From contig JABARV010000020.1 of assembly GCA_019186965.1 (NCBI GenBank), positions 1 through 37,193 on the forward strand: 37,193 bases of DNA, in the 5' to 3' direction. The notes under the pieces were generated by a model. That model did not search any database. It worked only from the letters and a program-made list of their open reading frames with translations, and had not been told where the DNA came from. The stretch's first letter is position 1, and every line of letters begins with the position of its first letter. Positions 23,456-30,412 of this stretch are shown here, one piece after another. The position numbers and the translations under genes are program-made. This DNA comes from Turneriella sp. (GTDB lineage Bacteria > Spirochaetota > Leptospiria > Turneriellales > Turneriellaceae).

Positions 23456-24518
23456 GAGAGTCGCGAAATTGCTATGCCTACCCTTGCTCGCTGCGCTGGA
23501 AACTCTGGCTGCCGCGAACATCAAAGAGATCTCGCACGCAGAAATTAGCCCCGACGGTTTCAAAGAAAGCGTTATTACTTGGGAAAGCCAAATCTCGCTA
23601 AATTATCTTTTGCGCATTAACGAAAATTGCCCGCGTGCGGCCGGCGGCGTCGCCGTCGATGCGGGTAAACACGAAATCGTTATTCAAGCCCGAGATCTAA
23701 AACCCGGTAAAAACGAAATCCGCATTTGCTTAGACGAACGCGGTGCTTTCAACGAAATCATGACGGCGATTTACCGCGAAGACTCACCGCCGCCTGCTGT
23801 ATCAGCGATGCCCGAGCCGCAAGACTGGAACGGTAGCGACGCAATCTTGCTGAACTGCACGGGTTGCTCGGGCATCTATTACAAAACCGAAAGCGAAAAG
23901 AAATATTCTGGGCCGATCGCATTGCCCGCCGATGGGGCGAAGTTGAGCTTTTATGGTTTGAGCGCCGCCGGAGTTCGCAGCGTAGTGCAAATGTTCACGT
24001 ATGAACCGAGCGAGGCGTCGAAACCGTGGAAGAACGCACGCACAAATCTGTCGCCGCTCGTCACGTCGACACTCGGCGGCATGCGCGACGTTCTGCCTTC
24101 GGGCTATGGCGCAATGCTCTCGTACGAGCAAGGGCCCGACGCGATGCTCTCTTTAACTCGCGCGTGGTATATTCCGGGGCTCAAGGCAGAGACCGGGTTC
24201 GTCTATCTCTCGAAAAGCGGTTCGCACGAACTACTGGTGCCGCTAAATGCCGGCCCCTTATGGGAGGTGGCTCCATTTCGTCGCCACGCCGGTCGCTTCT
24301 TCGTTGCGGGCATGCTCGGCGTCGCGTATATTTCTGCAACGGCGGGCAATTTCTCGAAGAGCGTCGTAACGACCGACGCGCAACTCTTGGGCGGTTATCG
24401 CTTACCGTGGGATGTCTTCGCGCTGCGAATCGCCGCTCGCTATTCTGCATATTTCGACAAGTCGATCACGCTCAGCGGCTTAGGCGGCGAAATCGGTTTC
24501 GAATATATTTTATTTTAA
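23448..24518 (+). CDS. Exported outer-membrane beta-barrel-like protein
   Basis: 356 residues with a signal peptide (LLCLPLLAALETLAAA). Residues about 25-200 are predicted beta-sandwich and include two Cys pairs (LLNCTGCSG). The C-terminal about 150 residues alternate in barrel fashion and end in GFEYILF with a terminal Phe. No named family is recognised. The ATG overlaps the LuxR-HTH gene by 8 bases. It is followed after 9 bases by the lipoprotein gene, so the three form one unit closed by the terminator at 25218. Confidence 0.65.
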   Translation: MLKRVAKLLCLPLLAALETLAAANIKEISHAEISPDGFKESVITWESQISLNYLLRINENCPRAAGGVAVDAGKHEIVIQARDLKPGKNEIRICLDERGAFNEIMTAIYREDSPPPAVSAMPEPQDWNGSDAILLNCTGCSGIYYKTESEKKYSGPIALPADGAKLSFYGLSAAGVRSVVQMFTYEPSEASKPWKNARTNLSPLVTSTLGGMRDVLPSGYGAMLSYEQGPDAMLSLTRAWYIPGLKAETGFVYLSKSGSHELLVPLNAGPLWEVAPFRRHAGRFFVAGMLGVAYISATAGNFSKSVVTTDAQLLGGYRLPWDVFALRIAARYSAYFDKSITLSGLGGEIGFEYILF

Positions 24519-24527
24519 GGAGGAACT

Positions 24528-25196
24528 ATGAAATTTCTACTAATCTTGCCCTGTTTGCTACTTTTTTCGAAATGTGCGCAAATCCAATCCGATTTTCGCG
24601 ATGCGGCAATTACCGCAAACGGCGGCGGCAACTGCCGCACGTATCCGACGGGATATACAACGGGCGGCAATGCCTATACCTGCAGTTGGAATGGAACGGC
24701 GCTTCAACTGACCTGTACCGGCCCTACGACGACCGGTACGATACAGTATCCATCGCTCCAAAAATTCATAGACGAACCTAAAGTCGTCGGTCGATTTTTT
24801 CTGAACAAAATCACAATCACTGGTTCAGGGCCGTCGACATCGACGTATTCTTACGATGCTTCCGATCGTCTCACGGGTATTTCGGTCTCCGCCCCCTCAT
24901 TAACCTCGATGACCTACTCGTACAGTGCATTCGACGCGCAAGGGCGTCCGACTTCGGGGCAATACAATATCTCGGCCTCGGGGTTCAACTGCGTGAACGC
25001 CAACATTGTACGCAGCTATAACGACTCTGCGCGCACGATGACAGAGGCCATAACGGGCGGCACGGGGTTACTGTGTTTTGCAATAACGACAACGTCTACC
25101 TTCGACGCCGAGACGGGCATCGACACGCTCGTCGTCGCATCGCCCGGCGGTACAACAACGAAGACCGTTACGGGAAAAGCACAGGTGTGCCTCTAA
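24528..25196 (+). CDS. Lipoprotein with RHS/YD-like repeats
   Basis: 222 residues. The signal peptide MKFLLILPCLLLFSKC ends in a lipobox Cys16. The central part contains YSYDASDRLTGIS and a similar YSAFDAQGRPTSG, like degenerate YD repeats; later YNDSARTMTEAI and FDAETGIDTLVV continue this. YD repeats bind carbohydrate or form beta-shells. A strong ribosome-binding site (AAGGAGG) precedes the ATG. The last 50 or so codons, with the terminator, are duplicated at 26547-26772. Confidence 0.7.
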   Translation: MKFLLILPCLLLFSKCAQIQSDFRDAAITANGGGNCRTYPTGYTTGGNAYTCSWNGTALQLTCTGPTTTGTIQYPSLQKFIDEPKVVGRFFLNKITITGSGPSTSTYSYDASDRLTGISVSAPSLTSMTYSYSAFDAQGRPTSGQYNISASGFNCVNANIVRSYNDSARTMTEAITGGTGLLCFAITTTSTFDAETGIDTLVVASPGGTTTKTVTGKAQVCL

Positions 25197-25217
25197 CGTC
25201 TCAATACCTCAACACTT

Positions 25218-25247
25218 GGGGCGAGCCAGTCTCGCCCCTTTTTTTTT
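25218..25247 (+). terminator. Rho-independent terminator
   Basis: GGGGCGAG (25218-25225), a 5-base loop, CTCGCCCC (25231-25238), then nine Ts. It ends the LuxR-HTH/barrel/lipoprotein unit. Confidence 0.95.
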
Positions 25248-25255
25248 CGAAAAAC

Positions 25256-25269
25256 TACACTTGAGGGTA
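25256..25269 (+). promoter_or_regulatory. Dyad TACACTTGAGGGTA (copy 3)
   Basis: It lies 9 bases after the terminator and 36 bases before the next start codon. One mismatch in the left arm. As it stands directly after a terminator, a promoter or operator for the following three-gene unit must be here. Confidence 0.6.
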
Positions 25270-25304
25270 TGGAGTTTTACTCGGAAATGGGCTACTAAAT
25301 CCCC

Positions 25305-25775
25305 ATGAAAAGAAAACCGCTCTACCTGATGCTTTCGGCTTCACTCGGTCTTTTGGGGCACTGCGCCTCAGCTGCCTCAATGACCGCTGAGAATTCCATT
25401 CGACCTGTCATGACCGGTGCAGGCGGCTACAAAGCCGCGTCGCAATTCGATGTCGCAGCTTTCGAAAGGGACAACCCGTTTCCCACGATGTTCAATATGG
25501 CGACGACAACGCCGGGCCAAAGACTGAACAATCAGGCAATCCGACATTTGAAAGACTGCACACTGAGTTCATGGCGTATGTATACTATTTATGGCACTGG
25601 CGGAGGTTACGATCTTAACGGGTCTGCGCTCGATGGAGAGGCCGCGGTAACGAACGCCTATCCCGTAATTGATAAAATTTCTTTCGGTTCGTACATCGGC
25701 TTTCCGATCTTCGTCTTTTTCTCCAAGAATTACGCTGAATTTGAACCGGCGGGTATAGAGGATGGGAACAAATGA
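25305..25775 (+). CDS. Small lipoprotein of unknown function
   Basis: 156 residues. A signal peptide (LMLSASLGLLGHC) ends in a lipobox Cys. The mature part has no recognised domain; it contains one further Cys (LKDCTLSSW) and a Gly-rich stretch (YGTGGGYDLNG). It is the first of three lipoprotein genes that overlap by 4 bases each, so their products are probably made together and may form a complex. The start follows the dyad by 36 bases. Confidence 0.6.
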   Translation: MKRKPLYLMLSASLGLLGHCASAASMTAENSIRPVMTGAGGYKAASQFDVAAFERDNPFPTMFNMATTTPGQRLNNQAIRHLKDCTLSSWRMYTIYGTGGGYDLNGSALDGEAAVTNAYPVIDKISFGSYIGFPIFVFFSKNYAEFEPAGIEDGNK

Positions 25776-26200
25776 AACCTCGTTTTCTGAGCCTCATCGT
25801 CGTTTGCGTGAGCATAAATTGCGCCGGTGCCCGCAGCAGCATAAAAATGACCGACATAAAAGCGCCCGTTTCACTGTCGCCCGTAATTCGGCTCAAGGGT
25901 AAAATCTATATCAAGAACGATAATTTACAGGTCAAAAAAACCTTCGATCAGGAATTTTCTTATTGGGGTATTCTCTATAGCTTCGTACCTCTCTCCGATT
26001 CGCAAGCGGCCATCGCAGCGATTAACACGAGCTTGGCAGATTCTAAGGCCGACGGCATGATCAACTTCAAAGTAACCGTCAAACATTGCGGACTCAACGG
26101 CTTGACCGGCGCGGTGCTGGGGATTATCCCGTTTATGCCCGGCTGCCTGACCGCGCGTTATCAGGGCGAAATGGTCGCAATTTCGGGAGAAGGCAAATGA
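25772..26200 (+). CDS. Small lipoprotein, Bor/TRL-like in outline
   Basis: 142 residues. The signal peptide ends at SINC. The mature part has FSYWGILYSFVPLSDSQAAI and, later, KVTVKHCGLNGLTGAVLG, an arrangement loosely like Bor or TRL-like surface lipoproteins (a WG..P segment then a glycine-rich hydrophobic stretch). This likeness is weak. ATGA overlaps join it to both neighbours. Confidence 0.55.
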   Translation: MKPRFLSLIVVCVSINCAGARSSIKMTDIKAPVSLSPVIRLKGKIYIKNDNLQVKKTFDQEFSYWGILYSFVPLSDSQAAIAAINTSLADSKADGMINFKVTVKHCGLNGLTGAVLGIIPFMPGCLTARYQGEMVAISGEGK

Positions 26201-26547
26201 ATCTTTATAGACGCATTCTAGTCGTTCTCGCTGTTCTTTTCGCTGCGCTCGCCGCCTGCAAAACACCGCCGAAGATCGAACATACAAGCCAAGACAAAAC
26301 ACTCGATTACTTGAAGCGCTGTAAGGTTTTGAAGAGTAAGGCGTATTCGACAGTGGGAGAAACCCCCGACGCCGCCGAACTGGCGGCGATGAAAAAAGAC
26401 GGCGGCTCTGAAACATATCAAGTCCTCTTCCATTTCAAGAATTCCAGTGGTTACGTTTCAGAAAACTACCTCTTCATGCGCTTCTGGGATTGCACCGCAC
26501 CAAATGTGCAACCGGCGCCTACAGCAGAGGCACCAAGGGCGAAGTAA
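26197..26547 (+). CDS. Small lipoprotein of unknown function
   Basis: 116 residues. The start is the ATG at 26197 (ATGA overlap with the preceding gene), giving a signal peptide that ends in LAAC. The mature part is short, with a KRCKVLKSKAY segment and an FMRFWDC segment that could form a disulfide. It is the third gene of the lipoprotein set. The duplicated segment begins directly at its stop codon. Confidence 0.6.
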   Translation: MNLYRRILVVLAVLFAALAACKTPPKIEHTSQDKTLDYLKRCKVLKSKAYSTVGETPDAAELAAMKKDGGSETYQVLFHFKNSSGYVSENYLFMRFWDCTAPNVQPAPTAEAPRAK

Positions 26548-26550
26548 GAG

Positions 26551-26697
26551 CCAATGGGCGGCACGGGGGTGCTTTGTTCTACAATAACGACAACGTCTAC
26601 CTTCGACGCCGAGACGGGCATCGACACGCTCGTCGTCGCATCGCCCGGCGGTACAACAACGAAGACCGTTACGGGAAAAGCACAGGTGTGCCTCTAA
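26551..26697 (+). pseudogene. 3' fragment of the RHS/YD-like lipoprotein gene
   Basis: Encodes the last roughly 40 codons of the lipoprotein at 24528 (STFDAETGIDTLVVASPGG and onward) up to the same TAA. It has no start or signal peptide. It exists because of the segment duplication. Confidence 0.85.
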
Positions 26698-26718
26698 CGT
26701 CTCAATACCTCAACACTT

Positions 26719-26746
26719 GGGGCGAGCCAGTCTCGCCCCTTTTTTT
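26719..26746 (+). terminator. Rho-independent terminator (duplicate)
   Basis: The same GGGGCGAG/CTCGCCCC stem as at 25218, followed by seven Ts. It ends the three-lipoprotein unit. Confidence 0.93.
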
Positions 26747-26754
26747 CGAAAAAC

Positions 26755-26768
26755 TACACTTGAGGGCA
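26755..26768 (+). promoter_or_regulatory. Dyad TACACTTGAGGGCA (copy 4)
   Basis: Part of the duplicated segment, 38 bases before the ATG at 26806, with TATATTAT between. The last arm has one change compared with copy 3. Confidence 0.5.
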
Positions 26769-26805
26769 TGGAAATTTTCTCTGGTCTATATTATAGAATC
26801 GAATC

Positions 26806-27486
26806 ATGAGAAAGAATATCTTCTTGCTGCAAGCACTCGTGTCGTTCTGTCTTGTCCTATGTGCCGGCACCTCAAAAATGCATGCGGCCAACCTTGCCTA
26901 CGACAGATCGTTGCTTGGCGTAGATGTGGACTTCGGCGTCACGAAACTCTACAAGTCCGGCTTTGACAGCACGGGTGGCAAAATCGGCGAGCGTATGGTC
27001 GGCATGGCCTTTTCATATACTTCAATCAACGACTTTAAACGCAACTGGCTTTTTGCTTTGGGTTTTTCCTTCGGCAAATCGCATGATTCTGACGCCTTTC
27101 GAAAAGCGTACTATGATCTCAAAGCCAAAGAAAGCTCAATGCCCGTCGGTTATCAGTTGAGCACGCTGACCGAATTGCACCACCTGAATTTCGTTTTTGG
27201 CAAGCATATTTCTCTCTGGCATAGCGTGTCTCGCAGAACCTATACCGAATCCGATGCGGCGGTCGATCTCATGACGGGGAAGAATTGCACAACGTACGGC
27301 AGCGTGCGCGAATGTAAGAGCGAGGCAATCGGCAGCCCCGTGACGACGGCGAGCGAATTGTCGTTGGTCATCTCGACCGGATATGGCAGCGGCAATTCCT
27401 ATATCGATGGCGACTTGCGCCAGGTTGCTTTTTTCAATGCTTATCGGGCTGCGCTCAAAGAACTGATCAGTAAGGCGAACGCGTAG
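26806..27486 (+). CDS. Exported protein of unknown function
   Basis: 226 residues with a signal peptide (FLLQALVSFCLVLCAGTS...MHA) that could also be read as a lipobox at VLCAG. The mature part has VDVDFGVTKLY, GMAFSYTSI and WLFALGFSFG, alternating segments like beta-strands, and two Cys around a Gly/Ser loop. A TRL-like ending is suggested by ISTGYGSGN...FNAYRAALKELI. No named family is assigned. It is followed after about 40 bases by the kelch-like gene. Confidence 0.55.
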   Translation: MRKNIFLLQALVSFCLVLCAGTSKMHAANLAYDRSLLGVDVDFGVTKLYKSGFDSTGGKIGERMVGMAFSYTSINDFKRNWLFALGFSFGKSHDSDAFRKAYYDLKAKESSMPVGYQLSTLTELHHLNFVFGKHISLWHSVSRRTYTESDAAVDLMTGKNCTTYGSVRECKSEAIGSPVTTASELSLVISTGYGSGNSYIDGDLRQVAFFNAYRAALKELISKANA

Positions 27487-27526
27487 ATTGCGGATGATGG
27501 GATATGTACAAGGAAGGGTGCGGTAC

Positions 27527-28585
27527 ATGCTTCTGTACAGCCTACTCGTCAATGCTTGCGTCGGCTATCGTCAGCAATTCGAGATCGCGCAAGAAGACAT
27601 CTTCTATAAAGAACTTGTTTTTTACGAACGCACACAGATTCCATTGGGGGTGACGTGGACGGCCGGTTCGCCGCCAACGACAATACCTACGGGTTCGGTC
27701 GGCGTCCTCGGCGATGCAATCTATGTTTTTGGCGGCTTTTTTTTTAATGCGCCCCCCAACACTGTGGGTGTGTCAAATGAAATACTCCGTTACGAGACAT
27801 CTACGAGCAGTTGGACTAGCGTCGGCCAAATTCCATGGAATACGTACGCTGGGCAAACCCCTCCGGCAGGGGTTTACGATCAATGGAACGGACACGTCGA
27901 ATATATCGCCGCATTCGATTCGTTTTTTCTCGTCGGTGGTAGAAAATTTTTCGACGGCTGGACGAACTGGGTGGCAAAATACCATGTCGGCACAAACTCT
28001 TGGACACAACTCAATTCGCATCCCGACGGCGGCTCGGGCTTGGGCATTGCGGATCCCGCTATATTCCGCAGCGGTAATAACTTGAAGATGATAACGGGCT
28101 CCATGTGCTGCTACTCGGTACTCGCAAAACAATACGACTATAATCCGACTCTCGACTCATGGACGCAATATGGCTCGCAGACGTTTTCTTGGCAATCGCA
28201 ACCCACAATACCTCCGTTTATCGTGACTTCAGGCGCAAATGTTTATCTTGTCGGCGATCGCATAGAATTATACAATTCCGGTTCAAATTCGGCAACCCTG
28301 CTTGGGTCGCTACCTGATACGCGGACGAACTTTTTCTATGCGGGATTCGGCAATCGAATATTTATCATGGGCGGAATTCTTTCCGGTTCACTAACGGCGA
28401 CAACGTGGATCTTCGAGACGGCAACAGGTTTATGGACGCAAGGCCCTGCCCTGCCGGTACCGCTCGCCCAGTATGGCGGTAGGCAAGCGGTCACGGTAGG
28501 AAATACTATCTATATACTAGGGGGTTCCACGTCGGTGGCGATGAACTCCTTCACGAAGGCCGTCTATGCCGTGGACTTGCAGTGA
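27527..28585 (+). CDS. Kelch-like repeat lipoprotein
   Basis: 352 residues. The ATG at 27527, with AGGAAGG upstream, gives a short signal ending in LVNAC. Kelch-type blades follow, with GDAIYVFGG, FFLVGGRKF, NRIFIMGG and NTIYILGG, each with a later W and aromatic residue. Five or six blades could form a beta-propeller that binds a ligand at the cell surface. An in-frame TTG 13 codons upstream is not favoured. Confidence 0.8.
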   Translation: MLLYSLLVNACVGYRQQFEIAQEDIFYKELVFYERTQIPLGVTWTAGSPPTTIPTGSVGVLGDAIYVFGGFFFNAPPNTVGVSNEILRYETSTSSWTSVGQIPWNTYAGQTPPAGVYDQWNGHVEYIAAFDSFFLVGGRKFFDGWTNWVAKYHVGTNSWTQLNSHPDGGSGLGIADPAIFRSGNNLKMITGSMCCYSVLAKQYDYNPTLDSWTQYGSQTFSWQSQPTIPPFIVTSGANVYLVGDRIELYNSGSNSATLLGSLPDTRTNFFYAGFGNRIFIMGGILSGSLTATTWIFETATGLWTQGPALPVPLAQYGGRQAVTVGNTIYILGGSTSVAMNSFTKAVYAVDLQ

Positions 28586-28621
28586 AGAAAATGCGCCTGC
28601 ACGACCATAGTAAAGAATTAA

Positions 28622-28639
28622 AAAAAACGCGCAAGTTTT
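28622..28639. repeat. AAAAACGCGCAAGTTTTT element, copy 2
   Basis: Identical to 23101-23118. It lies between the kelch-like gene and the small open frame at 28678. Confidence 0.7.
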
Positions 28640-28677
28640 TGCGAATTCGCTGCACTCTTCTCAAAACAGGAGGACGT

Positions 28678-28743
28678 ATGCGTTTAATAATCTTATCAAA
28701 CTTGATGGTAATTGGCACGGTTTGCGAAAAGCGTTGGCGCTGA
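28678..28743 (+). CDS. Very short lipoprotein-like open frame
   Basis: 21 codons starting at an ATG with a strong ribosome-binding site (AGGAGG, 4 bases before). The peptide begins MRLIILSNLMVIGTVC, like a lipoprotein signal, and ends five residues later. It may be a truncated lipoprotein, a leader peptide or an unused start. It lies 40 bases before the FlgO-like gene. Confidence 0.3.
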   Translation: MRLIILSNLMVIGTVCEKRWR

Positions 28744-28783
28744 GGCTCTACGAAGGCGTGCATATCAACTGCAATAAAACACG

Positions 28784-30037
28784 ATGATTTCCCGCACGAT
28801 ACATTTACGCATTTCGCGGTTGACGTGCGCCGTCTGTCTATTCGGCGCAGTCAGTATGTTCGGACTGTCGTATGCTACAGAACCCGCCGACGCGACTGAC
28901 GCACTCGATGCAGCGGCAGATGTAGTCGTCGACAAAAAGTTCGATTCCACGAAGAACGACGAAGCCGACACGGTGGATACGCACCCGATCTACAACCGAC
29001 GCGTCTTATTACCGCTCTTTCTCAACGAGCAGAAAAATCCCGATGCGGAGTATCTAAGTCTCAGCATCCCTGAAACATTTTCAAAGCAACTTTATCGAAC
29101 GGGTAAATTTGTCATTCTTAACCGAGACTCGGTCCATCGCCATCTAGCGACCATGAATATCAACCAAGGTGATCTTTGGCAAGACGAGAACTGCGTTCGC
29201 CTGGGGCGCGCGATCGGCGCGGATGTCGTCGTCGTCGGACGCTTTCAAACCGAAGGCGAGCGAGCCACCATCGAAGCCAAAGCGATCGACGTGCGCGCGG
29301 GCCGCATGAGCGTCGAAGACCGCGAAGTTATTCCAACAAACACTTCGATGTTCGACCATATCGACCGATTAGTCGTGCGTATGAGCGGCCCAATGGCAGA
29401 AAAAATGCAGCCGCTCGAAACACCGCCGCCACCGGCAGAAATCGTGCTGACCGAAGAGCAGGTTGTCGCCGAGGTGAAGAAGATCGAAGAGAAAAAGGCG
29501 GCAGAGAAAGGCGAGGCGTTGCCGCCGCCCGCAAAAAAATTCGAATTCACCGTTCGCGCGGGCGGCACTTTTGTCGTATCGCTGGGTTACACGAAAACCG
29601 TCTACCCGATTGGCTTCGGCGCGATGGTCGGCGGAGAAATTTTGGGTTTAACGAGTTTGTTTTTCAAACAGGATTGGCTGCGCAGTTTTGAAGTGGGATT
29701 ATTTTCCGGCTACCTGATCTATCCCCCAAAACACAACTCTTACGGAGTTTTATCGCAGATCCCTTTGCATGGCAGCGTCGGCTACCGGTTTGACTTTGCC
29801 TGGTTCGGCGGAGTTGCAGTAACTCCTCTATTTTCAATGGGAATGGACTTCGGAAAGTTTTCGAATATCAACGGTGCGACGGCCTATCGTATCTTCGCGT
29901 GGAGCGCGGGCGGCAGGGCTGAGTATGCGATTAGCGAGCGTTGGTCGACCGCGTTGACGACGTGCGTGCTTTTCGAGTACGATCAGGGGTTAAACTACCA
30001 GTGGGTGAATTTCTTGAGCGCGGGGGTGAGGTGGTGA
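28784..30037 (+). CDS. FlgO/CsgG-like N-domain with C-terminal beta-barrel
   Basis: 417 residues. After a signal peptide and an acidic linker, residues about 70-210 resemble the FlgO/CsgG/TolB N-terminal assembly fold: VLLPLFLNEQKNPDAEYLS, LYRTGKFVILNRDSV, and GRAIGADVVVVGRF. A Pro/Glu/Lys linker (about 215-255) joins a C-terminal part with barrel-like alternation ending in SAGVRW. It probably sits in the outer membrane. A related protein is encoded at 30413-31861 on the other strand. Confidence 0.72.
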   Translation: MISRTIHLRISRLTCAVCLFGAVSMFGLSYATEPADATDALDAAADVVVDKKFDSTKNDEADTVDTHPIYNRRVLLPLFLNEQKNPDAEYLSLSIPETFSKQLYRTGKFVILNRDSVHRHLATMNINQGDLWQDENCVRLGRAIGADVVVVGRFQTEGERATIEAKAIDVRAGRMSVEDREVIPTNTSMFDHIDRLVVRMSGPMAEKMQPLETPPPPAEIVLTEEQVVAEVKKIEEKKAAEKGEALPPPAKKFEFTVRAGGTFVVSLGYTKTVYPIGFGAMVGGEILGLTSLFFKQDWLRSFEVGLFSGYLIYPPKHNSYGVLSQIPLHGSVGYRFDFAWFGGVAVTPLFSMGMDFGKFSNINGATAYRIFAWSAGGRAEYAISERWSTALTTCVLFEYDQGLNYQWVNFLSAGVRW

Positions 30038-30114
30038 GGCAAATATACCTGCGTTTGTTTGTTCTGCAAATCTTGACCGGCGCCTGCACCGACATGTGGG
30101 AGGTGCCTTTTTAG
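30034..30114 (+). CDS. Very short lipoprotein-like open frame
   Basis: 26 codons from a GTG that overlaps the previous stop (GTGA). The peptide MRQIYLRLFVLQILTGAC ends in a good lipobox and is followed by only eight residues. It may be a small lipopeptide or a truncated gene. The next gene is convergent. Confidence 0.35.
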   Translation: MRQIYLRLFVLQILTGACTDMWEVPF

Positions 30115-30412
30115 AATTGTTGGCTGTTCCAAAGATTCATGAATATCGTCATTTGCTCATGAGTATTTGATGGGGTAAACTCAGCATGCTCTATACTTGG
30201 CCGGATTTTTGGAACCCTCGTAGCCACGGGTTCGGTTCGACTTCGCTCACCGTAGGAAAACCCGTGGCTACGAAAAAAAGCGCAAGTTTTCATGCCGGAT
30301 TGCCGCTTGTCTATATGGCAACTATCCATATTTCCAAAATTGTCCCCGTCGCGGCGAAAATCCGCTTCAAGGGCGTGCTCGTGCAGTTCGGGCCGATGGT
30401 CGCTACCCGCAA
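30115..30412. other. Intergenic stretch with inverted repeat
   Basis: No gene is recognised. It contains the 14-bp inverted repeat (30219-30272) and the third copy of the AAAAACGCGCAAGTTTTT-type element (30275-30290). It separates two convergent genes, and no T-run terminator is seen. Confidence 0.5.
30219..30272. repeat. REP-like inverted repeat
   Basis: Perfect 14-bp arms CGTAGCCACGGGTT and AACCCGTGGCTACG. The loop contains CGGTTCGACTTCGCTCACCG, itself a small hairpin (CGGT/ACCG) and similar to the core at 1417-1442. Confidence 0.85.

Larger units (their letters stand above)
25044..25275 (+). repeat. Duplicated segment, original copy
   Basis: It contains the 3' end of the lipoprotein gene, the terminator and the dyad. 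From about 25081 on it is nearly identical to 26582-26772; the upstream edge is diverged. The two T-runs differ by two bases. Confidence 0.95.
26547..26772 (+). repeat. Duplicated segment, second copy
   Basis: A second copy of 25044-25275, offset by about 1.5 kb. It brings a truncated lipoprotein 3' end, the terminator and a dyad to a site before the gene at 26806, and so may have supplied that gene with its control region. Confidence 0.95.

Noticed and set aside
28784-30037. Long Arg-rich open frames in other frames of the FlgO-like gene
   Set aside because: They follow from the high third-position GC of the real gene, lack ribosome-binding sites and have no family likeness.
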